Shown in pieces: positions 47,041-58,104 of a stretch of 64,000 nucleotides of DNA (position 1 is its first letter; every line of letters starts with the position of its first letter). A program made the position numbers and the translations under genes. The stretch comes from Hygrocybe punicea. Taxonomy: Eukaryota > Basidiomycota > Agaricomycetes > Agaricales > Hygrophoraceae. Under the pieces are notes generated by a model. It did no database searches. It was given only the letters and a program-made list of their open reading frames with translations, and was not told where the DNA came from. The stretch spans positions 1,984,001-2,048,000 of the forward strand of contig OY744463.1 of NCBI GenBank assembly GCA_963556145.1, given 5' to 3'.

Positions 47041-48569
47041 ATGTCCACATTGGCCATGACAGGAGATGCACAATGGTGTCAGCACCCCCCACCCTAAAAC
47101 ACCTCATGAACATGCAGGGCCATGTCAATTGATGTGCGCACTGCATTCATGAAGTGCAGAGAGGTTACAAGAGATCCAAACACATTGGAACAGACGTGCT
47201 TGGCTCTCTAGGTGCATGACCACTAGCACAAAGGCAGGACCAGGTCCCCCCACCTAACACCTCACGAACACACAGCCTGGCATCAATTGACATTGGGGCT
47301 ATGTTCACAAGGTTACAGGGAGGTGGGTTGCCTCACCAGTGCCAGGCAATACCCATGGGTAACCCACAGTTGAATATTTACAATAATAATGATAATATAT
47401 TAAGTTGTCTAGCTAGTTTAGATATCTACTGTGAATTTTTACAGATAAAAATGCATGATAACAGTAAAATTCGGAGTCTGAACCGTTCATGAACTCAGTT
47501 CTGGCCCTGAAAAAAAATCTGAACAGTTCATGGTGGTTCAGGTTCAGTTCACATAAAATCCTGAACTGAACCCAGAGTTCAGTTCAGGGTTCAGCCAGAA
47601 TGGGTCTGAACTGGACTGAACTGGACTGAACTGAACTTTGGTAGCACTAGTGTCTGTATTTCCCATGAACCACACTTCTCTCTTATTGATGTATATGTAG
47701 GTTGTCATATGAGCTACCACCACGAGTACCACATGAAAAATGGGATGTGCACCTATTACAACAACATCCCTGATGTTATTCAGGTCTAACCTAACCTAAT
47801 GCACTCATTACCCTGTTGTTGGAAGATCACCATGCCCACCAGTCAACACTTGTTGTCCCACATATGGGTGAACAGTGAGACCGGTTCACTGCTGTGATGC
47901 AGGCATGAAATGCTTGCATTCACCTTTACAGCCAGCCTGAGATATGGCATTTCTGTAATAAATGCATTTGTGTTTTTAAAGATGCTGATGGTGAAGGTAA
48001 GTAGGACACATCAGTTGCTGAAATAGCTACTCACATGTGATTACAGCAGATTGCATGGCTACAGTTGTTGTTGTTGGTGGAGTGCCTTGCTTGCACATCC
48101 ACCAGTGGCAAGACGGTGGGTCTTGCAGAAGCATCAGCCACAGTAAGCCCGAATGCAAGTAGACTGGCAGGCACCAACTGGGCAGTGGGCAGTGGTTGGT
48201 TCCAGTTGGGTTGGCAGTGGGAAATTAAAGGTAGCAGTGGTAATTGATGTACTGGTGGGCAACATCATGGATGTCGACAGATGGAGAAGCTCAGGGCTAG
48301 GATGTGCCTCAAACTCGCTTGTGCTAGGAGACAGCGATGGGCTGCTGGAGCCATGCTTCCATCTGAAGTAGTGGCAGGCTTCTTTCATAACAGGATGTCT
48401 GGCCCAGCACTACAAGAGAATATATATTTTAGTTCAACAATATAAGTGAAAGAGACTGTAGACATACTTGAACATATATCTGGCCCTGATTCCCTGTGGC
48501 ATTCAACTTGCAGACTTGGTATGGTAGAAATTGTTGACATGAAATGCAGGTACGCTGAAAGGGTGCACT

Positions 48570-49631
48570 CAGGGATGACCACGGGTTTGGGTCAACCCGC
48601 AGTATTACCAAAACGGGTTGCGCGGGTACGGGTAGGGTGTTTGGTTTCATCACCCGTGACCATACCGTGACCCGTACCCGCGGTTTGGCGGTGTGTCACG
48701 GGTTCATCACACAACCACCACAACCACCTCGATGGCTACGACCAAGGGCGAGCAAGAGCGCGGCGACCAGACGACCGACCGGAACAGTCAAAGGAAGGAG
48801 CAGGGAAGCGGCCGGGGGGTGGTGCTTCCACTTCCCGGCCTAGGTAAGTCTCAATTTCTGATCAAGTAATGAACTGTAGCTAACTACACTATGACAACAA
48901 CAACAACAGCATGGGGCAACAGCACGCAACGACAACGACGCGTCGCCCTCTCGTCCACCTCGTGGACACGCAACAACAACAACGTGTGCCCCTCTCGTCC
49001 ACCTCGCGGACAAGCAACAACGACGACGCACCCCCTCTCGTCCACCTCGTGGACACGCAACAACAACAACGTGTCGCCCTCTCGTCCACCTCGCGGACAC
49101 GCAACAACAACAACATGTGCCCCTCCCGTCCACCTCGCGGACAAGCAACAACGACGACGCACCCCCTCTCGTCCACCTCGTGGACATGCAACAACAACAA
49201 CAACGCGTCCCCCGGCCCGGGCCTTTGTCCACCTCGCGGACACACAACAACAACGCGTCCCCCTTCGTCCACCTTGCGGACATGCAACAGCAACGACGGC
49301 GACACGTCCCCCTCTTGTCCCCCTCTTGTCCACCTCGCAGACGCGCTACAATGTGTCCAACGGCACATGCCCCCCTCGTTCCCCATGTTGATCACCTCGT
49401 GGACAAGCACGTCGCATCAATTGATGCCGGCGCTGCATCTGCGAGGTTGCAGAGTGGAACGGGGGCTGTGGTGGACAGCGGGACGCGACGGTACACCACA
49501 GGTAAGGTGTACCGTCGTGACCCGTGGATGTTCGGGTGCGGTGCGGGTCAAAACCGCCCCAGGTAAGGTGTTCACGGGTACAGGTGCAGTGTCAGCCGAG
49601 CTGACCCGTTCAAGACCTGTGGTCATCCCTA
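48570..49631. mobile_element. hAT-like element, ACGGGT family (copy 3)
   Basis: Ends CAGGGATGACCACGGGT and ACCTGTGGTCATCCCTA. Perfect 8-bp duplications GGTGCACT at 48562-48569 and 49632-49639. Subterminal GGGTACGGGT, GTGACCCGT and CCGTGACCC motifs. The interior contains a 44-bp minisatellite and one TCAATTGA palindrome (49395-49446). No transposase. Confidence 0.88.
48945..49290. repeat. 44-bp minisatellite (CAACAACAAC + GTCCACCTCGTGGAC)
   Basis: GTCCACCTCG recurs at 48953, 48997, 49040, 49084, 49128 and about 49171, alternating CAACAACAACAACGTGT and CAACAACGACGACGCAC spacers. Each unit carries the near-palindrome GTCCACCTCGTGGAC, which resembles one arm of the element's core palindrome. Confidence 0.88.
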
Positions 49632-49639
49632 GGTGCACT

Positions 49640-50666
49640 GCAGTAATGTAAACGGAATCAAATACCAACTCTACCACAGTGCTGTACGAATTCTGAGGGG
49701 TTCAATCTCAATCCAAAAGGTTAATAAAAATACTCAGAGGTGCTCTGGATAGTGGCGATGATGTTTCTGATGTGCGCGATGTGCGTGATGTGCGTGGCGT
49801 GTGCGAAACAGTTGGCGATGTTTTCGGCGTATATGTAGCACTTTGTAGAAGGAATGCAAAGTTTAATAGAGCATAGCGGAGCTATCGCATGGACAGCGCA
49901 GTAAAGAGGTGATATGATAGACTGGAATCGGGAGTATACAAGACGTCTCTCTAGTATGTAAACTATAGGGGGTATTTATGCGAAGTTGGTTGTTAGGACA
50001 ATAAAGGGTGAAGAAGGCAAGACAAATAGACGGTGCATGACGGAACTATGGTGCAATAGGGATGAAATGGAACTGAAATGAAGGGTATAGCACCATGTGA
50101 AGCGATTTCCAAAATATCTAGAGGATAGGAGCTATAATGTTTGAAATAAGTGAAACATGTCGCATAAAGACTTCCCTGGAACCGGAACGGAATCGGAATG
50201 GAATAGGGTGAATGGTATAAGCATGGATGATGTCGGAGAGGCTCGAAATATGTTTCCGAAGGGGGCCGAAGCGCTCCAAAGAAAATCGCCGTAATGTCAA
50301 ATTATCGCGCGCATCGTGCAGTCACATCGCAATGGAGATACATATAAATCGGGATGTTTCGCAGTGAATCACAGTGAATTGCAGCATGTCGAGGCTAGAA
50401 TAGGTCCAATAGAATGTTTCCGTGCTTAGGGACATGCGCTGCATATCAACACCCATCAATATTAGACATGATGAAGAAATTTTATGATTAGTCATTGTTG
50501 GTACAAATGGCAACACAGAATGCGACTGGTTGGGTTAGAATTGTGTTTGTCATGAGTGGGTGAGCTTGTTTATGTCAATGAGCATGGATAATGATGAGAA
50601 AACCAGGCAAGAGGGCTTACCAGCACATTAGGAACAGGTAACATACTGTTTCAACAGAATGGGGGG
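49640..50666. other. No gene seen
   Basis: AT-balanced sequence without a supported open frame. A GATGTGCGCGATGTGCGTGATGTGCG mini-repeat near 49768 is the only local structure. It may contain old LTR remnants, but no ends could be assigned. Confidence 0.35.
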
Positions 50667-51358
50667 TAGTGATGGACAGGTTCGGTTTGGTCTGGTTCAG
50701 GCCAAAAAAATCTGAACCTTGAACCGAACCTAAGGTTCAGTTCAGGTTCACCCTGATCTGAACCCTGAACCAAACCTGTAAGTGTATCATAGGGCTAGAT
50801 TACATTTTTATTCAGTATAAAGGTCTTTATTTTATGCCTTGTAGTTATATAGCATGAAAAAAGGTTCCTTTAGCAGGAACTTGTCTGTATTGCTGTACAT
50901 TTGTATCACTTAAAGCTAAAATGATCAAGAAACTAACCTTATCAGCTTCAATATTGCAGCTGTAGTACTTAAAAATAATGATAATATAATACATTACACA
51001 TACTTGAGGCTTACCTTGGTACAATCCTCAGATATTATACAACTTATACCAACTTATCCCTGACAAATCCAGGGATCAAACCCCCTGAGGGAGAGTGGCA
51101 GGATTTAACAGGAAGTTGTTAGCTACAACAAGAGAAAAGTGATCATGTTTCTTCTGAAAATTAGGCAAAATTTGTTAAAGTTTAGGTTCTGGTTCAAACC
51201 AGTTCGAACCAGATTCACAGAATTCCCCCCCTGCCTGAACCTTGAACTGAACCTCAGGTTCAGTTCAGGCTGAAGCTTGAACCTGAACCCTAATTCAGGC
51301 ACAGTTCAGTTCGGTTCAGGTCCGAACCTTGGTTCAGAACCAAACCTATCCATCACTA
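50667..51358. mobile_element. hAT-like MITE, GGTTC family, 692 bp
   Basis: Ends TAGTGATGGACAGGTTCGGT and ACCAAACCTATCCATCACTA. 8-bp flanks ATGGGGGG and ATGGGGGT (7/8). Arrays of GGTTCAGG/CTGAACC occupy about 100-150 bp at each end. The AT-rich middle has no coding potential, and this is the one hAT-like element here without a TCAATTGA palindrome. Confidence 0.87.
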
Positions 51359-51689
51359 ATGGGGGTAGGGGTCATGTTGAGGATGAGGTGTCATACAATG
51401 TTGGGATGTGTCACACTGAGGGTCTATTTGTATGTATTTATTGATAATGACTCTACCCTGGCAGACTGGAAGACTTTCGAGGTCTGGAACTTTCTGACCT
51501 GTGTATTAGCATCCTTGGAAATTTGGCTTGGCCGGAGCCTGATATAAGCAGATTCTGGATCTACTTTTTTTCAAATAGGTTCAAATAAAAATTCTGAATG
51601 GACAGATCTACTCAAAATTAAAACTTATCACATTTTCATGATTTCAAATGGTTCCCACACTGGTAGCAAATATTGGCTTGTGAAAAAGC

Positions 51690-52917
51690 TAGTGTTTCAA
51701 GGTCCAGTCCATAGGACCGGAAAAAAACCGGGACCCAACCGGACTGAACCGAAAAAGACCGGACCACCGGTTGCAGTTGCACCCAATTTGGGAGGTTGCC
51801 GGTTGCGGTTGCCCAATTTGGCTGATGCTTATGCAACCAAGTTGCAACCAGCCACAACCGGTCACAACTGGACAACACCCACAACAGCAGCACCAACACC
51901 AAGAAGCAAGAAGGCGAACGTAACAAGCAAGCAGGGGCAGCAGGGATGGGTGCGTCCCTCCCTGCTGTGAAAGTATGTTTTTTATTTTTATTTTTTATTT
52001 ATCATCAACATGACCAATTTGAACCCGCCAACCCACCCACCTGCCACGACGGCTGCAAAATGACCGCGATGGCCACAAGGAAGCGAGAAAAGGCAGTGGG
52101 GGGTGGTGTGCCCACCCCCGCTGCAGAAAAGGTATGTTTTTTTCGTTTTTCATTTATTTTTCTATGCTAATTCCTGACCAACACGACAACCCACCAACGC
52201 GCCCGTCACCAACTGCCCACGCATCCGACGCGACCACCACTGTCACCATCAACGGGACCACCAACACTGCCATCAACGGAGCCGCAATGCCCCCACCAAT
52301 ACACCAACGCCGGCATCAACGGGGCTGCAACGCCCACACCTCAGTCCACCTCACTGCCATCAATGGAGCCGCAACGCCCCCACCAACACGCCAACACCCA
52401 CCACTGCCACCATCAACGGTTCCGCCAATGCCGGCATCAACGGGGCCGCAATGCCCCCACCAATACGCCAACACCCCCACCACTGGGGGCCGTCAATGCA
52501 ATGGGTTTGCCAATGCCGGCATCAACGGGGCTGCAACGCCCACACCTCAGTCCACCTCGCATACACACGGCGACGCATCAATTGACGCGTGTCCAGTTTT
52601 GCGAGGTTGAAGAGTGTGTGTGGGTGTGCAGAGAGACTCACCAACGTCACCAACAGGGTCGCCAATGGCCCAATGTGCCCACAAAACCATTAGTTATTAA
52701 TTATTAAGAAAGGTTTAACTATTTAGACACTCAAGTGTGATTTTCCCCAGTTGGAACCGGTTAAGACCGGTTGGGTCCACCCAAAATCAAAAAATGAACC
52801 GGTCCTCATAGGTCCGGTTCAGGTTTTTGACAAATTGTGTGATGAGTTAACCGGTCCGGTTCCGGTTAATGTCCAAAAATGGCAAAAAACCGGACTGGAC
52901 CGGACCTTAAAACACTA
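51690..52917. mobile_element. hAT-like element, CCGGT family, 1.2 kb
   Basis: Ends TAGTGTTTCAAGGTCCAGTC and the complement of TAGTGTTTTAAGGTCCGGTC. 8-bp flanks GAAAAAGC and GAGAAAGC (7/8). Subterminal AACCGG/GGACCGG arrays on both sides. The interior has CACCAACAC/CATCAACGGGGC repeats and two GTATGTTTTTT donor-like sites. One TCAATTGA palindrome at 52555-52606. Confidence 0.87.
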
Positions 52918-53307
52918 GAGAAAGCTTGTTGTGCACCAAAAAATCAGAACCAGGATCAGCTTTTCCTGACCAGCCAACTGGCAACTTGAGGCAACACTAG
53001 TAGCAACTTTCAGAAAACTCAAGATTGTCATGCTAATAACATGGTATTACTGGATTATGGATGAGGCATATCCTACAGGGTCTTGCATAATAACATGCAC
53101 TTTCATTTGAAAAAAAAATTGATTGGTTGTGTTCAGTCCATGACAACCCAGAATGTCAGTGCAAGCAGTAGATCCCAGGAGAAGGAAACTCGGCCAATTG
53201 GAAAGTCATAGTACAAAGCACGTTGTACATACCATTACGTATACACACAGGGTTTCGTTAGAAAATAAGTCCAGAAACAGGGAAATTATATGAAAACTTT
53301 TGAATGT
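52918..53307. other. 3' flank of the membrane-protein gene, no gene
   Basis: Nothing coding recognised between the last transposon and the stop codon of the next gene. Confidence 0.4.
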
Positions 53308-56300
53308 CTATTGCCGAGCCCGTGAAGAGGAATTTCGTGGAGGAAGCACATCCTCCTTCGCCCGGACATCGAGCGTGACCTGCAGATCGTGATATTTTTG
53401 TAAATCATATGCTTCCGACCGCGCAACCCCAGCAGAGTCATTTGGCAGCCAGATGATCGGTGGAGGAGCAATGAGCTCTGGTGCATAGAGAATACCTGCC
53501 ATGTCCTCTGCATGGTCGGTAAAAGGTAAGGGAGGAAGATGAGGGGGTGCATCAGGATGCGTTCGTGCAGCTCGTTCCGTCGCCGTTAAGTCGTTAAGTG
53601 TTTCAGTTTCTAGAAGGCATGTCAGTTAGACGTAGGGTTATATACGACAGCATACATATAACAACGTACTAAGGGGTACCGGACCTCTCTGTGGTGAGGG
53701 TGACGGCATGACGGCCAGCGTAACTGACATCATCTCCAGCACTGAGGCCATAGATCCACGAGCTCGAGGTACCTTTGCAGAACTGACCAAGCTGCCGCTC
53801 TCCCCGTCGGCGTTTTGGAGATTGGTATGTTTTTCGGCGTTCGCAAATGCGTCCAAAGAATCTCGAGTGATAGCACTCAATGATCTGCGTCCCGGAAGCT
53901 TCGTCTTCCAGTGGGTATAGCTTTCAACTAAAACTAAAACGGCAGCTCCTACGCCAACAAGAACGCCACCATCTATCCAGAACTCTCTGCTGAAAAAGAT
54001 CAGACCTAGCAGTATCGGTTGCAATGATAGGAGCGTTCCAAGTCGACGGAGCAGCCATATTTGCAACAGGCCACCGGTCTGTGAATGTGTACGAGCATAT
54101 ACATAGCCAACAAGATATCGATGGGCTGTGAAACCACATTGAAAAAGGTTGGCACACCGCACGGACGACATGCTTACCGATAAGCGTTAGGAAGAGCAGG
54201 ATAACAACTGGAGGGCCGATGAGAGGGAAAATTAAAGAGAACGTGGAAGCAAATATGATAGCGAGCACACAGGCTCCCATAGCAAAGGATGGATTGTATG
54301 GTCTGGGATATACAGCTGAGAGTATGTCAGTTGAGCAGAGAATTTACCACCTAAAGTTTGTCATCTCACCTCGAAACCGTTGTCGTGGCGTAACTGCGTG
54401 TTTCTCAGCGCGAAGGATGTGCCAAAGTCGGATTGGTTGTAGCATCAGGAGCGCGGGTACAATGATAGCGATTGTGATGAGGATCGATAGAACGAATGCA
54501 CTGATGTAGATTGCACCGTCGGCAATTGCTTTTGACCTTTGATATGATGTGTTGAAGGCTTGGATTGCAAAGAGCAGAGCCCCAATGGCAATCAACCCGA
54601 TGGCCGCGACGAGTGATAGTATGAAGAACATGATTTTGAAAACAACTAAATGACCACTAGAAATCGATGCGGATCCACGGACGTTGGCAGCCCCTGTAAG
54701 TTTAATGATTTAGGAATGACGCCATTGTGACAACCGTGAGCGCCCTGCTCACAATTAATCATTGTGATAGTAAAGAGAAGGAACAGAATTGCGGCCAAAG
54801 CCGGAGCGAGAGTTGTTGCAAGCGCCGGCGCTAAGCCAGTACCAGTCGCAAGAGAGCGCAAAAATGGGATGGCGTGTGCTACATCCGGCGCAGAACTCAG
54901 TGCGAGTCCTGCAGCAGCTGTCACTGCGAATGATCATCAGTTTTGCGAGCAGCCTGCCTGCGATGTACTTACGACCAACAGCAAGAAGAACTGTCAAGAA
55001 TGTCACAACAGTCCAGAGGGCAATTGAGTCCCAAACAGTACGTTCATTTTGGAGCACATCCCAACGTATATCCTCTTTCGCGCGTCCTTCAATGAGTTGG
55101 ATACCTGGGAGAAAACGGAGACCTCGGCCAACCATCAACCATCCCTTGATGTGAGCGCCATCCGCGATATCGATGTAGCAATCCCGCTGAACGTCTGCAA
55201 TCTCGGCGTTGATACCCTTCAATTTGGATCTCCATTGACTGATGTCAGCATAGACAGTGCCCAGATCATCGTGATTGAGACCAGACAATGGCCGCACAAA
55301 CGGTCCTCGAGGTTGAAGACGAAGATGCGGAGGAGGGACCTCATGCTCTGCATTTCCATTACTATCACTCCTTAGTGGGAAAGTCTCACGTTGGCCTGCT
55401 GAAATCGATTCATCCTTCTTTGGTCGCCTCCTTACACTTGGGCCACATGGAGGCGTCCCATTGGATTCCACACCATCGATTGGTGCACAGCGAGTAAGAT
55501 CCACCCATTCCTCGTTGTCTAGAGGTTGATTCTTTTCTTCCTCAATACTGGACTCCAGATACCGTCGCCCATACTCATCCGCTTCCTTGACTGCGGAGGA
55601 GTCCAGTGTATAATTCGGTCCATAAAAAGAGGGATCCGGAATATGAAAAGCAGCATGTGATGGTCCCAGTTCTCCGGACTCTTCCAGTATGACAGGGCTC
55701 CCTAGAGCCAGCCGGCCAAAGGCCATAGAGTCTCGGTTAACTTCTTGAAAACGAGAGCCTACTATTCGTGAATAAACGGAATCCGATAAACTGGGTTGCT
55801 CTCCGCTATCCACAAACCTACCGCCACTGACACCGCGGACGTTTCGAAGCTTGTAGTACTGAGACGGGGCAACAAATGATGTTGGAGCTAGAGATGTAGC
55901 CGCAAAAGCAGGGTTGATGGCGCGGCGTCTTCGACGACCCTGTACCGAATTGAATGCTTCTTGTGCGGTCATTAGCGGTGGCCACGTACCACAGTTCCTC
56001 CAAGGGCACGGGGTCGACTAATGTAGGGTCGACTCGATTCTTCTGGGGGCGGGCGAGGTTGGAAGTCAGCAATCGATGGATCCGGCGTCGTAAGTCGAAA
56101 CGAAGATATGTATCTGGTTTCCGCAATCTCAAGGTTTTCTAGTATTTCGTCCCGTTCGTCGATCAGAAGAGCCAGCTGATGAGTATCCCTACGAAAAAAA
56201 CTGTTAGTACTTGTATGTACACGACGATAGAATAGATTGTTTTACCCGATGGAAAATAAACTTTGAATGTCAACTGTTAGGTGGCTTCCTTCGTCAGAAC

Positions 56301-57581
56301 TGGGTGGACTATTGCCATTTTGGGGCCGCGGTTGGTCTGAACGTTTCCGAATCCCATTTATGGAGACTCCTGGTTCGAGTGAAGAACTTAAACCTGTCTT
56401 GAGGATGAAATCTTTCAAGCGTTTTTCACCCCAACCCGCAAATCCAGGAGCACGGTGAGCACTGAGCCATCCCATCTCGTTCTCTCCGCATCGAACGGCG
56501 ATCCATCGTTTCCGATAAGCAACCATACGGTTGAACTCTTTCAATACCTTGTACATCGCTGGCAGCAAAGCTAGGACAATGGCCAAAAGAGTCAGCACAA
56601 TAAATCGAATACGAAGGTTCGACCTCGTATCGTTGATTGCAAGGAGTGCATGTATTTGAAGCAAGTGAGAGTTGGTAATGTTTTCGTTCCCAACATCCCA
56701 TAGTCGTAAGAGACGAAGTAGGCTCAGGTCTTGGAGCGTTGAGAAGGCGCCGGTATATTGTGCCGTGGAAGGCATATGTGCCAGGCAAGGAATTACGACT
56801 AGATATAGTGGCAAGGCTCCGACCAAACCGAGAATGGACCAGCCCAGAACAAGAAGGAAGGCAATCCAGAGAGTTCGCTGGCTCAATTGCTCATCCGAAG
56901 GGAAGAGTTCCACGTCCTCAGCGGGGGATCTCCCTGCATCAGAAACATCTGTAGGAACCGGTGGTATCATGGGAACGTGGGGAAAGAGAAATGCCCATAA
57001 TGTGGGTCGTAGGGGCTGGGGTCGAAGACTTGGAGTCATCAAGAGCTGTTCCGTAGGAGCAGGAGATACGAGCACTCACTCCTGTTGAACGAACCATTCC
57101 CTTGATCCATAAAGTTGTCGAAAATGCGGTCTGATAATTGCGAATAGCAGCTGGCCCGGAAATCAGCATGATCGTTCGACCAGCTCTGATGAACATCTCG
57201 CACCCATAAGAGCAACCCAATGGCACTTGGCAAAACAACCGTGGCAATTAGTCCAGTCGCTGACACATCGATCCCATGGCCTATGCAGACGATATTGGCC
57301 TGTGCGACGGTCGATGGAGAAATCGAACTGGCCGCGGAAGCGGAAGGGGTGCCAGTGGTAGCGGTAGCGGTCGTGGCAGAGATAGGCGGAGTGATCGTGA
57401 TAGATTGACTGACAAAGGTGAAGGTAGATGACTCCGTGGCAGGAAAAGAACTGAGCGCTTGACTGCTATGTGGACTTGCCGGGCTATTATCGGTTACTCC
57501 GGAGACCGAGCTAGTGCTAGCGACAAAATCGGGGTATTGTACAGAAGAAAAGAGGAGATTGTGAATATTTGAGGTCGCCAT
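53308..57581 (-). CDS. Large polytopic membrane protein, possibly CSC1/OSCA-related
   Basis: Multi-exon gene. The chosen start MATSNIHN (57581) opens a Ser/Thr-rich extracytoplasmic N-terminus, then a first membrane helix (GLIATVVLPSAIGLLLW) leading into LLFAIIRPHFRQLYGSREWF. Next come two helices (LWIAFLLVLGWSILGLVGALPLYLV; IRFIVLTLLAIVLALLPAMYKVL), a long cytosolic region with EMGWLSAHRAPGFAGWGEKRLKDF, DERDEILENLEIAET and ISQWRSKLKGINAEIADVQRD, and at least six more helices. The C-terminal domain has PELIAPPPIIWLPND. The helix-Arg-Pro-Tyr-Gly-Arg start and split topology recall the RSN1/OSCA (DUF221) stress-gated channel family, but I could not confirm the 7TM signature. The conserved arrangement and clean splices argue for a working gene. 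Confidence 0.7.
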
Positions 57582-58104
57582 AAGGCCCGGGACGGGCTGG
57601 TATATGGGCAAGAGCAGCGAGCTTCCAGCACTCCAAGGTAAATCGGCACGAGTTGCTGTTCGACAACCTTGAATTAGACTTTCCTGAAAAGGAAAGCTGC
57701 CTCGAGGCTTGCGGTTAGAATTCCAAAGACTGTGCAGCACAACGCGTTCTATGCAGGAGTCACGGCAGAGGGCAGGGGTCGATGGTCGTATAGCTCGTAG
57801 CAGTATCAGGGACCATTGGGGGCCAAAGGTCACGGTCTACGTACGGTTGTCATGACATACGCACAACACAGTGGATGACCCCACTGGCTCCGCAGACGAC
57901 AAGAATGCGGCTTGTTGGCATGGGGACTCACCCGCACTACACCTAATATTAATGCAATATTAATGGATTAATCCCTCTACGAGCACACGCTTCAGAACGC
58001 CGTCATTGAAGGGTTGCTCATTGTTCGGCAATGCCCGTCGCGTTCGGCTATTTCCGTACACCTCCTCGACAAAGTTAGCGATACGACGAGGGCATTCCCT
58101 TGCT
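57582..58104. promoter_or_regulatory. Divergent promoter region between membrane protein and SLY1
   Basis: 523 bp between two oppositely oriented starts. The minus-strand frame stays open to about 57833, so the membrane protein could start further upstream. No TATA box stands out; a CACTACACCTAATATTAATG stretch lies at 57932-57951. Confidence 0.4.

Larger units (their letters stand above)
39979..47649. mobile_element. hAT-like element, GAACT family, with many nested insertions
   Basis: Ends TAGTGCTGCCAAAGTTCAGT and the complement of TAGTGCTACCAAAGTTCAGT, flanked by perfect 8-bp duplications GTGTCTGT (39971-39978, 47650-47657). Subterminal GAACTGAACT and GGTTCAG arrays are at 39990-40017, 43065-43170 and 47480-47640, so the left array was split by later insertions (40018 to about 43066). 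Also nested are an ACGGGT element, two solo LTRs and a TRIM-like element. Two TCAATTGA palindromes at 47102-47154 and 47260-47312. No transposase. The target site is the 5' splice site of an intron in the KDZ-associated gene. Confidence 0.82.
38403..48150 (+). pseudogene. CxC5-like cysteine-cluster gene of a KDZ transposon, broken
   Basis: Reading across two insertions gives a recognisable CxC5-type protein associated with Kyakuja-Dileera-Zisupton transposases. Order: MTFVNTTAWLQNEL, LPPSIVEFLQHV, LNLWSIFKHMIW; after an intron LYPPQHHCLNTDC, then LKKAEPLQAVLYTLGN and LYCEGCHMSYHHEYH, TYYNNIPDVIQ; later TLVVPHMGEQ, DRFTAVMQA, LYSQPEIWHFCNKC and VVVVGGVPC. It is interrupted by one hAT-like element after codon 5 (38418-39499) and another in the intron after LYCEG (39979-47649). 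Three in-frame TGA codons occur, at positions where the family likely has Arg. No KDZ transposase domain is in the window. Confidence 0.7.

Noticed and set aside
48840..49651. Overlapping plus- and minus-strand frames of 150-250 aa
   Set aside because: Generated by the 44-bp minisatellite of a non-autonomous element, with no conserved domain.
53286..55972. Several separate small genes on the minus strand
   Set aside because: The open frames join through short GT-AG introns into one continuous membrane protein with preserved phase, for example ALGGTV joined to GRRRRRAINPAF near 55946-55995.
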